From: CAZYXO01 sp964651315
GTDB lineage: Bacteria; Bacillota_I; Bacilli_A; RF39; UBA660
Assembly (NCBI GenBank): GCA_964651315.1
Contig: CAZYXO010000059.1
Span: forward strand, 1 to 6,612
Reading direction: 5' to 3'
Length of the DNA: 6,612 nt
Position 1 is the first letter of the stretch. Each line of letters begins with the position of its first letter. Made by a program: the position numbers and the translations under genes. This document shows, in pieces, positions 1-6,497 of this stretch. Under the pieces are notes generated by a model that was not told where the DNA came from, ran no database searches, and worked only from the letters and a program-made list of their open reading frames with translations.

Positions 1-1762
1 CTTTTAAAGCCATACTAGCAGCTATTTTGAATGCCATTTCACTTGAATCGACATCATGGTAACTACCATCAAATAATGTTGCTTTAACATCTACCATTGG
101 GTATCCTGCTAAAACTCCACCAGCCATCGCATCTTGTAATCCTTTATCAGTTACTGGAATATATTCTCTTGGAACAACTCCACCAACGATTGCATCAACG
201 AATTCATATCCTTTACTTGGATTTGGTTCGAATCTAACCCAAACATGGCCATATTGTCCACGTCCACCTGATTGTTTAATATATTTACCTTCACATTCAG
301 CTGTTTGTGTTAAAGTTTCACGATATGCAACTTGTGGTTTACCAACATTAGCATCAACGTTATATTCATCTTTCATACGACGAACAAGTACTTCTAAGTG
401 AAGTTCTCCCATACCACTAATAACTGTTTGACCAGTTTCATGATCGGTTCTATATCTAAATGTTGGATCTTCTTCAGCTAATTTTTGTAAAGAAATTGCC
501 ATCTTATCTTGGTCATTTTTACTCTTTGGTTCAATAGCCATATCGATAACTGGTTCTGGAAATTCCATACCTTTCATTATAACAGGATTTTTTTCATCAC
601 AAAGTGTATCTGCTGTTGTAGTATTTTTTAAACCTACTGCTGCAGCAATTTCACCAGAATAAACTTCTGTAATTTCTTTTCTTTGATTAGCATGCATTTG
701 TAATATTCTTCCGATTCTTTCTTTTACACCTTTTGTGGAGTTGTAAACATAAGAACCTGCTACTAATTTACCTGAATATACACGGAAGAATGATAATCTT
801 CCTACATATGGATCAGCCATAATTTTAAATGCAAGTGCAGTGAATGGTTCATCATCACTTGGATGACGTAAAACATCTTTACCATTTTTATCAACACATG
901 TTATTGCTTCAACATCAGTTGGTGCTGGTAAAAAATCTACACAAGCATCAAGAGCAAACTTAATACCCATATTTGATTTAGCACTACCACACATAACTGG
1001 GAAGAATTTAACTGCTAATGTTCCTTTTCTTATTGCTTTCTTAATTTCTGGAATTGTTAATTCTTCTCCATCAAGATATTTCATCATAACTTCATCATCA
1101 AATTCTGCTACAGTTTCAATTAAGTCTGCACGAGCATTTTCTGCAAGTTCTTTCATATCTTCTGGAATTTCAATTTCCACAAATTCTTCTTTCTCACCAC
1201 CATCAAAGTGATAAGCTTTTCTTTCAAGTACATCGATTATACCATTGAAATTACTTTCTGCTCCAATTGGAAGTGCGATAGGTTTTGCTAAAACACCCAA
1301 ACGGTCTTTAATCGACTTTAATGTGAAATTAAAATCTGCTCCCATCTTATCCATTTTATTAGCAAAAATCATTCTTGGTACTTTAAATTCAGTTGCTTGT
1401 CTCCAAACTGTTTCGGTTTGAGGTTCAACTCCATTTTGAGCATCCAATACAGTTATTGCTCCATCAAGTACTCTTAAACTTCTTTGTACTTCAATTGTAA
1501 AATCTACGTGACCTGGTGTATCAATAATATTGAAACGATATCCTTTCCAATGTGCAGTTGTCGCCGCACTTGTAATTGTAATACCTCTTTCCTTTTCTTG
1601 TTCCATCCAGTCCATTTGGCTTGCTCCATCATGAGTTTCACCAATTTTATGAGTTATTCCTGTATGGAATAAAACTCTTTCGGTAAAAGTTGTCTTACCG
1701 GCATCAATATGGGCCATTATCCCAATATTTCTTGTTTTATCTAATGTAACATCTCTTGCCAT
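1..1762 (-). CDS. fusA: Translation elongation factor G (EF-G), 3' part cut by window edge
   Basis: This is the translocation GTPase of the ribosome, a cytosolic protein that moves tRNAs and mRNA after peptide transfer and works with RRF in recycling. The window holds 587 codons; Bacillus EF-G has about 692, so most of domain V is missing to the left of base 1 through truncation by the window, not by mutation. Visible motifs are the P-loop AHIDAGKT (residues 17-24), the switch I region GITITSAATT (60-69), DTPGH (81-85), NKMDK (135-139), and in domain IV the stretch GGRGQYGHVWV and the SYHDVDSSEMAFK region near the end. Residue 26 is Phe where GKTTTTER is usual. The ATG is 11 nt after rpsG, and its ribosome binding site AAGGT overlaps the rpsG stop (TAAGGT), which suggests translational coupling. 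It is third in the str operon; tuf often follows but would lie outside the window. Confidence 0.98.
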   Translation of the reverse strand, partial: MARDVTLDKTRNIGIMAHIDAGKTTFTERVLFHTGITHKIGETHDGASQMDWMEQEKERGITITSAATTAHWKGYRFNIIDTPGHVDFTIEVQRSLRVLDGAITVLDAQNGVEPQTETVWRQATEFKVPRMIFANKMDKMGADFNFTLKSIKDRLGVLAKPIALPIGAESNFNGIIDVLERKAYHFDGGEKEEFVEIEIPEDMKELAENARADLIETVAEFDDEVMMKYLDGEELTIPEIKKAIRKGTLAVKFFPVMCGSAKSNMGIKFALDACVDFLPAPTDVEAITCVDKNGKDVLRHPSDDEPFTALAFKIMADPYVGRLSFFRVYSGKLVAGSYVYNSTKGVKERIGRILQMHANQRKEITEVYSGEIAAAVGLKNTTTADTLCDEKNPVIMKGMEFPEPVIDMAIEPKSKNDQDKMAISLQKLAEEDPTFRYRTDHETGQTVISGMGELHLEVLVRRMKDEYNVDANVGKPQVAYRETLTQTAECEGKYIKQSGGRGQYGHVWVRFEPNPSKGYEFVDAIVGGVVPREYIPVTDKGLQDAMAGGVLAGYPMVDVKATLFDGSYHDVDSSEMAFKIAASMALK

Positions 1763-1773
1763 AATATTTTACC

Positions 1774-2241
1774 TTACCATTTATAATGAGCAAATGCTTT
1801 ATTGGCTTCAGCCATTTTATGAGTATCTTCTCTTTTTTTAACAGCTCCACCAACACCGTTAGCAGCATCTATTATTTCATTTGCTAAATTAATGGCCATA
1901 CCCTTTCCATTTCTCGTTCTTGAATAATTAACTAACCAACGAAGCCCAAGTTCTTGTGCTCTTGAATCACTAACTTCAAGTGGAACTTGTAAGTTTGATC
2001 CACCAACACGTCTTGATTTAACTTCAAGTATTGGTTTTATATTATTCATTGCTTCATTAAATACATCCATTGCTTTTTTACTAGTTTTTTCTTCTACTAT
2101 TTTAAAAGCATCATATAGTATTGTTTGAGCAGTTCCTCTTTTACCATCTTTCATAATAGTGTTAATTAATTTTGTTACCACTTTCGAATTGTATAAAGGA
2201 TCTGGAAGCACATCTCTTTTAATTGCTCTACGCTTACGCAT
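1774..2241 (-). CDS. rpsG: 30S ribosomal protein S7
   Basis: S7 is a primary 16S rRNA binding protein that nucleates assembly of the 30S head and sits near the E site. The product is 155 residues, against 156 in Bacillus, and aligns by eye over its whole length: AIKRDVLPDP at the N terminus, SRRVGGSNLQVPLEV in the middle, LGLRWLVNYSR, and the C-terminal AVKKREDTHKMAEANKAFAHYKW. The ATG has a strong tandem Shine-Dalgarno (AAGGAAGGAG) ending 7 nt upstream. It lies 19 nt after rpsL and 11 nt before fusA, so it is clearly co-transcribed with both. In E. coli S7 represses its own operon by binding the rpsL-rpsG intercistronic RNA; the 19-nt gap here is too short to hold such a structure. Confidence 0.99.
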   Translation of the reverse strand: MRKRRAIKRDVLPDPLYNSKVVTKLINTIMKDGKRGTAQTILYDAFKIVEEKTSKKAMDVFNEAMNNIKPILEVKSRRVGGSNLQVPLEVSDSRAQELGLRWLVNYSRTRNGKGMAINLANEIIDAANGVGGAVKKREDTHKMAEANKAFAHYKW

Positions 2242-2260
2242 AATTATTCTCCTTCCTTAA

Positions 2261-2677
2261 TTATTGTTTATTACTTTTTTTAGTTCCGTATTTACTACGG
2301 CCTTGATTTCTTTTTTGAACTCCTTGTGTATCTAAAGTTCCACGAACAATATGATAACGAACACCGATTAAGTCTTTAACACGGCCTCCTCTTACTAATA
2401 CAACACTATGTTCTTGTAAGTTATGTCCTTCTCCTGGAATATATGCATCAATTTCTTTACCATTTGATAAACGAACTCTGGCATATTTTCTTAAAGCTGA
2501 GTTTGGTTTTTTAGGTGTTTTAGTACCTACTTTAGTACATACACCTCTTTTTTGTGGACTAGTTTTATCAGTTTGTTTTCTTTCAAGCGTATTATATCCC
2601 ACATTCAAAACTGGACTTTTACTTTTCTTAGTTTTGTTCTTTCTGTTTTTCTTAACAAGTTGATTAATAGTTGGCAT
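2261..2677 (-). CDS. rpsL: 30S ribosomal protein S12
   Basis: S12 is the decoding-centre protein of the 30S subunit and the classic streptomycin-response locus. The product has 138 residues, the same as Bacillus S12. Recognisable parts are MPTINQLV at the start, SPQKRGVC (40-47), TPKKPNSALRKYARVRL (54-70) with the streptomycin-site Lys56, GEGHNLQEHSVVL (82-94), GGRVKD with Lys101 and the normally methylthiolated Asp102, and QGRSKYGTK near the end. The residue after KDL is Ile104 instead of the usual Pro. The frame stays open another 31 codons upstream to a TTG at 2770, but that start would lie at the transcription start and has no ribosome binding site. The ATG at 2677 is preceded by a near-perfect AAGGAGGA and restores the family N terminus. 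First gene of the str operon. Confidence 0.99.
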   Translation of the reverse strand: MPTINQLVKKNRKNKTKKSKSPVLNVGYNTLERKQTDKTSPQKRGVCTKVGTKTPKKPNSALRKYARVRLSNGKEIDAYIPGEGHNLQEHSVVLVRGGRVKDLIGVRYHIVRGTLDTQGVQKRNQGRSKYGTKKSNKQ

Positions 2678-2684
2678 AAAAATA

Positions 2685-2692
2685 TCCTCCTT
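2685..2692 (-). promoter_or_regulatory. Shine-Dalgarno of rpsL
   Basis: The minus strand reads AAGGAGGA, 7 nt before the rpsL ATG. It is close to fully complementary to the 16S rRNA 3' end. It decides the start of S12 against the longer in-frame reading from the TTG at 2770. Confidence 0.9.
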
Positions 2693-2700
2693 CCATATAC

Positions 2701-2716
2701 ACACACCCTGGTGTAT
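2701..2716 (-). other. Second leader hairpin, just upstream of the rpsL ribosome binding site
   Basis: The minus strand reads AUACAC CAGG GUGUGU, which gives a 6-bp stem (one U-G wobble) with a CAGG loop. It ends 8 nt before the Shine-Dalgarno. The downstream UG repeat allows slipped pairings, so the fold is uncertain. It could affect access to the ribosome binding site, but nothing in the sequence proves a regulatory role. Confidence 0.4.
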
Positions 2717-2733
2717 CAAAATACCCCTTAAAT

Positions 2734-2759
2734 TAAGTTCTACAGTTATGCAGAACTCA
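2734..2759 (-). other. rpsL leader hairpin, 11-bp stem with UAAC tetraloop
   Basis: On the minus strand UGAGUUCUGCA and UGUAGAACUUA pair over 11 bp (two G-U wobbles) around a UAAC loop. UMAC tetraloops, which include UAAC, are known to adopt a GNRA-like fold. The hairpin begins about 8 nt after the predicted transcription start of the str operon. There is no T-run after it, so it is not a terminator. A 5' stabilising hairpin or a protein-binding leader element are both possible. I do not recognise it as a named ribosomal-protein leader family. Confidence 0.6.
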
Positions 2760-2774
2760 TTTAAATGCAAAAAT

Positions 2775-2804
2775 ACTATACCATTTATAATATATTAAAG
2801 TCAA
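2775..2804 (-). promoter_or_regulatory. SigA-type promoter of the str operon
   Basis: The minus strand has a -35 box TTGACT (2799-2804), an 18-nt spacer and an extended -10, TGG-TATAGT (hexamer at 2775-2780). The predicted transcription start is around 2766-2768, giving a leader of about 90 nt before rpsL. It lies in the short gap after the five-TM gene, so the str genes have their own strong promoter. Confidence 0.85.
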
Positions 2805-2838
2805 GCATTATTTTGCATAATTTAGAAATTATTATTCG

Positions 2839-4410
2839 TTATTTAATATTTACCAAATATCTTGTATCCCTAACTGTGAATAATAAATCAATACTTGTTG
2901 CATTACTAACATTATTATTTACTTGTAAAATTAATTTATCAACATTATTAATATCTCGAATAATAGGTTTTGTTATATATTCTTCTCCATTATATATATA
3001 TTTAATTTCTAAATAATCTTTAAAAAATTCTTTCATATTCTTAATATTTTTATAATAAGAAGTATTCTCATCTATTAATAAGTCATAATCTATTATGATT
3101 AATTTTGCTAAATTCTTACTTAAATTGTAATCTACTGTTATTAATTCATTTTCATATTTATAATTATTTACTATTAACGCTTCATTTATTTTAATTGTAC
3201 TTTCTTTTAAATTACTTTCATTCATTTTAATTTCACTTTTAAGTGAACTAACTATTGTATTTGTTATTCCTTTTATATTTTTCGGTTCTATTTTTACCGT
3301 TGTATAACTACTACTTATTTTGCCAAGTTTATTACTTACATTACTATTAAATATTTTTAATTCATAATCTTCTAAAATATTATTATCTGGCAATTCAAAT
3401 ACTAAAGCATATATATTTTTGGTATTCTTTTTAATACTTTCTCCTCGATAATCTATTCCAAAATCTTTAAAATATTCTGCTTTAGTTAATATCGGATATA
3501 TCCAAGTATTATTTATATATAAACGATAATCTGTATAATTAAAATCATAATTAACACCACTATTATTAGCTATTTCTAACATAATTGCTAAATATGTTTG
3601 ATTTTTAGTAATAATGTCATTTTTATAATCAAGTTCAGTAATAACTGAATCTTTCACACTTACTCTTAATCTTTTATATGCAAATGCTTCATTCACTTTA
3701 TATGTTTTATCGTATACATCATAATTAAAATATATAGTTGTTCCTATTATTATTACGATTAAAACTAAGATTGAGATAAAAATAAAAGTATTTTCTTTAA
3801 TATAATAACCAAATTCTCTAATAAATCTTTTTAAAGTTCTTTTTGTTTTATAACCATCAAAACCAACAGTAAATTCGAATTCTTCATTGTCTGTTGTATC
3901 AATTTCCATTTCTTTTAAATCTATTGCAAAATTAAATTTCTTTATATCAAAACCGATACCTCTAATTAATATCAATAAAATAAATAAATATTGTGGAATT
4001 ATAGCAATTAAACCAATATCTCGAAACGCTCTTGCATCTCTTGCAATAATAACACCATTTTCTAAAGTATTTAAAACATTAAACGCTAAAACTAATATAA
4101 CAAAAAACACTATATAATATATAATTGTAAATTCATATACTTTTACTGGTTTTTTCTTATGTCGCATTAAATAATAGATAACAAATGTTATCAATAAAAT
4201 TAATATTATAATAAAATACATAAAGTAATTTATATAATCAGTTGGCATTTTCTCTAAAAATGTATAAGAATAATTACTATTTATATAATCATTTAAAAAA
4301 TTGGCAATACTTGTTGTTTTTATTGCTAAATAAATCATTGGTGCTAATAATATAAGATGTATTACCCGAAAATATTTAATTAAAAATGCAAATGGCTTCT
4401 TTAGTATCAC
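2839..4410 (-). CDS. Membrane protein with five TM segments and a large extracytoplasmic domain, function unknown
   Basis: I do not recognise a named family for the whole protein (523 aa from this start). Hydrophobic segments lie near residues 14-32, 63-83, 93-112, 131-150 and 209-229. RHKKK after TM2 and the K/R-rich 152-207 region fit the positive-inside rule, with a cytosolic loop before TM5 and about 290 residues outside. The first part of the outer half (around 250-345) contains a YLAIMLEIANNSG strand and an IYALVFELPDN strand, reminiscent of the DUF4352/telokin-like immunoglobulin fold; this is a pattern resemblance only. The rest is Asn/Lys/Ile-rich beta-like sequence with no catalytic motif. 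An in-frame GTG at 4419 would add three residues (M-I-K), but the GTG at 4410 has GGGTGAT at proper spacing, and 4419 would leave almost no leader. It has its own promoter; no terminator is seen before the rpsL promoter. Confidence 0.85.
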   Translation of the reverse strand: MILKKPFAFLIKYFRVIHLILLAPMIYLAIKTTSIANFLNDYINSNYSYTFLEKMPTDYINYFMYFIIILILLITFVIYYLMRHKKKPVKVYEFTIIYYIVFFVILVLAFNVLNTLENGVIIARDARAFRDIGLIAIIPQYLFILLILIRGIGFDIKKFNFAIDLKEMEIDTTDNEEFEFTVGFDGYKTKRTLKRFIREFGYYIKENTFIFISILVLIVIIIGTTIYFNYDVYDKTYKVNEAFAYKRLRVSVKDSVITELDYKNDIITKNQTYLAIMLEIANNSGVNYDFNYTDYRLYINNTWIYPILTKAEYFKDFGIDYRGESIKKNTKNIYALVFELPDNNILEDYELKIFNSNVSNKLGKISSSYTTVKIEPKNIKGITNTIVSSLKSEIKMNESNLKESTIKINEALIVNNYKYENELITVDYNLSKNLAKLIIIDYDLLIDENTSYYKNIKNMKEFFKDYLEIKYIYNGEEYITKPIIRDINNVDKLILQVNNNVSNATSIDLLFTVRDTRYLVNIK

Positions 4411-4413
4411 TTT

Positions 4414-4421
4414 TATCACCC
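4414..4421 (-). promoter_or_regulatory. Ribosome binding site deciding the start of the five-TM gene
   Basis: The minus strand reads AGGGTGAT near GTG 4410. GGTGAT matches the distal part of the full anti-Shine-Dalgarno complement (AGGAGGTGATC) and sits 4 nt before that codon, which is the right register for it. The other GTG, at 4419, lies inside this element, so it is unlikely to be the start. Confidence 0.6.
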
Positions 4422-4431
4422 TACCATGTTA

Positions 4432-4460
4432 AGTATAACAAACACTTTAAACAAAATCAA
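4432..4460 (-). promoter_or_regulatory. Promoter of the five-TM membrane protein gene
   Basis: The minus strand shows TTGATT (4455-4460), a 17-nt spacer and an extended -10, TGT-TATACT (hexamer at 4432-4437). The transcription start would be near 4425, leaving a leader of about 15 nt before GTG 4410. It comes directly after the hairpin and T-run that closes the LysM gene, so the two genes look like separate transcription units. Confidence 0.75.
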
Positions 4461-4472
4461 TTTTAAGTTCGT

Positions 4473-4499
4473 AAAAAAATACATTAACTAGAATGTATT
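4473..4499 (-). terminator. Weak rho-independent terminator after the LysM gene
   Basis: On the minus strand AATACATT and AATGTATT form a perfect 8-bp stem around a 6-nt loop, followed by a run of seven T whose first two overlap the stem. The stem begins inside the TAA stop of the LysM gene. It has only one G-C pair, so termination may be partial. A promoter for the next gene starts 13 nt further on, which supports a unit boundary here. Confidence 0.55.
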
Positions 4500-4878
4500 A
4501 TTTTCTTTTTGTTACTAATAATTGACCTTCCATTAAATAAATAGTTGGATTTTCTCTTAACAATGTTTCTTTACCAATTTTAAATCGATCTGCTACCATA
4601 TCAAGTGTATCTCCAGATGCTGTTATATAATAACTATAACCTGGTTTTGGTATTAAAATTTGTTGTCCAGGATAAATATAATCTTGCATTGATAAACCAT
4701 TCATACTTGCCAGTAATTCAGGATTTATATTGTATTTTCTTGCTATTGCATACAAATTATCTCCCTTTTCAATTGTATAGTAATCAAAATATGCACTATC
4801 CATCTGGCGATTTGTTTCCTTCAAATATTCATTGTAATAAAGATTCTCATAATTATTCTCATAACCATAATTATACAT
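4498..4878 (-). CDS. Two-LysM-domain protein with a Tyr-rich N terminus and no signal peptide
   Basis: LysM modules bind N-acetylglucosamine-containing glycans, mainly peptidoglycan. The product has 126 residues. LysM 1 spans about 33-77 (YTIEKGDNLYAIARKYNI, NGL, YPGQQILIP). LysM 2 spans about 83-123 (YYITASGDTLDMVADRFKI, ENPTIYLMEGQLLV) and is more diverged. The first 34 residues are polar, with ten Tyr and many Asn, and have no hydrophobic segment, so no secretion signal or anchor is visible. No catalytic domain is attached. LysM proteins without signal peptides include spore coat and cortex assembly proteins of Bacilli, but that role is only a possibility here. The ATG has a good AGGAGTGAT site. 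The gene follows its upstream neighbour by 42 nt without a terminator, so co-transcription is likely. It is probably the last gene of a three-gene unit. Confidence 0.88.
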   Translation of the reverse strand: MYNYGYENNYENLYYNEYLKETNRQMDSAYFDYYTIEKGDNLYAIARKYNINPELLASMNGLSMQDYIYPGQQILIPKPGYSYYITASGDTLDMVADRFKIGKETLLRENPTIYLMEGQLLVTKRK

Positions 4879-4920
4879 AAAATCACTCCTAGTATAAGTT
4901 ATGTATAATTTTTTTATCGG

Positions 4921-5970
4921 TTATTCAAAAATAAATATTCGATTTTTATAATTGAAGTTTAAATCAAAATATTTTAATATCTTTTGATTACCATTTACTA
5001 TATCATATTTATATAATGTATCTTCTATTAAGTAATAAACAATATTATTATTTGTACTAATTATATCTTTAACATTTTCTTTAATTAATATTTTATTATT
5101 ACTATTTAAGTAACTTAAATATAATTTATTATTATCAAGTGTATAATTAAATAAATTATCATAAGTAAAATATTTCTCATGATTTACTATTTCTTCATTA
5201 TTGATATTATTCCATTCATTATTAATAAGTAATTTATCTTTAATAGTTCTTATTTTATTCTTATGAACTACTATTTCATATTCTTTATAATTTTTTTTAT
5301 CCATTAAATATATGCTTTTTTTATTTATACCTAAAATATATGAATCAAATGATATATTATATTTTATTTTATATTCTTTAATTTTATTATTATTGCTATT
5401 TATGTATATTATATTGTTAAAATTATATTCTTGATCATAATCAGGTAACATTAAATAGTTATTTATTTTTGTTATTAATGTTGGATTATATATTTCATTA
5501 TCAAGAACATTTATTGTTTTTTGATTATTTATATCGATAAATCCTTTATAATTCCATAAATATATTTTACTATCTTTATTATAAATATTTATATCTTGAT
5601 ATGTACTTATTATTTCTTGATTATTCTCTTCTTTATAATTACATGATATTTGTGTATCTTTATAGCATAATTTTATATTTTTGATATATTCACTTTTTAC
5701 TTCTAGTTCTAATATTTCCTTATCTGTTATTTTTATATCATTTATTAATTTACGATGATTAATATATTTATTTTTTACTAAATATTCTAATTCTTTATCT
5801 TCATAAGTGAATTTAAAATAATAATATTTATTTTTTTTATCATACTTTTCTTCAATATCTATCTTATTTATAGTATATTTTGTTTCATAATTCTTTGGGG
5901 TTATTAAAAATATAATGAATATAAGAAAAGCAAGTAATAATAAACTAATTAAACTTACTAATTTTTTCAT
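4921..5970 (-). CDS. Signal-anchored extracytoplasmic protein, function unknown
   Basis: I do not recognise a family. The 349-residue product starts MKKLVSL, followed by a single hydrophobic stretch to about residue 23 that can act as an uncleaved anchor or signal peptide. The rest would face outside. There is no lipobox Cys. The body is extremely rich in Asn, Ile, Lys and Tyr. From about residue 125 it shows short alternating hydrophobic strands and turns (YLWNYKGFIDI, IYLMDKKNYKEYEI, VYYLIEDTLYKYDI), like blades of a beta-propeller; this is a guess from pattern. Its only two Cys (102 and 110) could form a disulfide. The ATG overlaps the stop of the upstream gene in TAATG and has only a weak purine-rich stretch before it, so translation is probably coupled. 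It is the most AT-rich gene of the window. Confidence 0.8.
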   Translation of the reverse strand: MKKLVSLISLLLLAFLIFIIFLITPKNYETKYTINKIDIEEKYDKKNKYYYFKFTYEDKELEYLVKNKYINHRKLINDIKITDKEILELEVKSEYIKNIKLCYKDTQISCNYKEENNQEIISTYQDINIYNKDSKIYLWNYKGFIDINNQKTINVLDNEIYNPTLITKINNYLMLPDYDQEYNFNNIIYINSNNNKIKEYKIKYNISFDSYILGINKKSIYLMDKKNYKEYEIVVHKNKIRTIKDKLLINNEWNNINNEEIVNHEKYFTYDNLFNYTLDNNKLYLSYLNSNNKILIKENVKDIISTNNNIVYYLIEDTLYKYDIVNGNQKILKYFDLNFNYKNRIFIFE

Positions 5971-6404
5971 TATTTATCTCGCTCTTTGTATTTTTTCTTT
6001 TCTTTCATCATAAATTCAGATATTGCAGTTTCTATTTCTAATAATGATTTTTTATCTAAATTAGATATTGTTACTACTTCTTTTACTGTATCGATTATTA
6101 CTTTTCCCCAAAATAATCCTTCATATACTGTTAAATCATTATACAAATCTGGTGTTATTGAGTATAAATGATAGCCAAATAATACTCTTTTTTGACCAAT
6201 TAAGATTCTTTTATTTGTTATTGCAACGACACATGTTTCAAATATATGATAATATTTAAAGTTTTTTTGTCCGATAAATGCATATGTTACTGTTTCGCTA
6301 GGATTCAAATGCATATTAATAATATCACAATGTTTTTTCCATCTATGACCTATTGTTCCTTTATATTTCTTACGAAATGTTTTTATTAGTTCATATATAT
6401 CCAT
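5970..6404 (-). CDS. Small cytosolic protein with a bacterial PH-like domain
   Basis: The product is 144 residues with no membrane segment or signal. From about residue 33 it has the pattern of the short bacterial PH domains (bPH_3 type): LNPSETV, the paired strands CVVAITNKRILIGQK (58-72), LYNDLTVYEGLFWGKVIIDT (87-106), and a C-terminal helix ending at EIETAISEFM, then a very basic and acidic tail. Such domains bind proteins or lipids, or act as scaffolds, and their functions in bacteria are mostly unknown. An upstream in-frame ATG at 6440 would add 12 residues (MKSIIKYKWWLS), but it has no ribosome binding site and lies upstream of the predicted transcription start. ATG 6404 has GGTGG 6 nt before it. 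It overlaps the next gene by one base (TAATG). First gene of a probable three-gene envelope-related unit. Confidence 0.78.
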   Translation of the reverse strand: MDIYELIKTFRKKYKGTIGHRWKKHCDIINMHLNPSETVTYAFIGQKNFKYYHIFETCVVAITNKRILIGQKRVLFGYHLYSITPDLYNDLTVYEGLFWGKVIIDTVKEVVTISNLDKKSLLEIETAISEFMMKEKKKYKERDK

Positions 6405-6421
6405 ACTTAACCACCATTTAT

Positions 6422-6450
6422 ATTTTATAATAGATTTCATTTTAATGCAA
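6422..6450 (-). promoter_or_regulatory. Candidate promoter of the PH-domain gene unit
   Basis: The minus strand shows a weak -35 TTGCAT (6445-6450), a 17-nt spacer and a -10 TAAAAT (6422-6427). The start would fall near 6415, close to the GGTGG ribosome binding site, so the 5' leader is very short. It faces away from the tRNA promoter, with 7 bp between the two -35 boxes. AT-richness makes chance matches likely. Confidence 0.4.
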
Positions 6451-6457
6451 TTTTTTC

Positions 6458-6485
6458 TTGAATTAATTAATTTTTATGATATAAT
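6458..6485 (+). promoter_or_regulatory. Promoter of tRNA-Gly
   Basis: The plus strand shows TTGAAT (6458-6463), a 16-nt spacer and an extended -10, TGA-TATAAT (hexamer 6480-6485) matching consensus. Transcription would start near 6490-6493, a few bases before the mature tRNA 5' end at 6498. Confidence 0.85.
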
Positions 6486-6497
6486 ATTTGTTGTAAC

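Noticed and set aside
1484..1672. Plus-strand 62-codon open frame opposite fusA
   Set aside because: It lies entirely antisense to conserved EF-G G-domain coding sequence, is Cys- and Phe-rich without family resemblance, and is a frame shadow.
2242..2260. S7-binding regulatory structure between rpsL and rpsG as in E. coli
   Set aside because: The gap is 19 nt and is mostly the rpsG ribosome binding site; no stem can be drawn within it.
2678..2770. N-terminal extension of S12 by 31 residues from a TTG at 2770
   Set aside because: It begins at the predicted transcription start, has no ribosome binding site, and does not match S12. The 2677 ATG has a near-perfect site and the family N terminus.
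3887..4117. Plus-strand 76-codon open frame opposite the five-TM gene
   Set aside because: It is antisense to TM-coding sequence. Its hydrophobic runs mirror the opposite strand, and no ribosome binding site or promoter stands out.
4605..4880. Plus-strand 91-codon open frame covering the LysM gene
   Set aside because: The minus strand clearly encodes LysM domains with a good ribosome binding site; the plus frame has no recognisable features.
4879..4932. Internal promoter before the LysM gene (TTGAAT ... TATACA, or TATACT next to the ribosome binding site)
   Set aside because: The first has a 15-nt spacer, and the second would place the start inside the Shine-Dalgarno. In such AT-rich DNA these are poor evidence, so co-transcription is simpler.
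6405..6440. Upstream start (ATG 6440) of the PH-domain protein
   Set aside because: It has no ribosome binding site, overlaps the likely promoter, and the added MKSIIKYKWWLS does not look like part of the domain. It remains possible if the promoter call is wrong.
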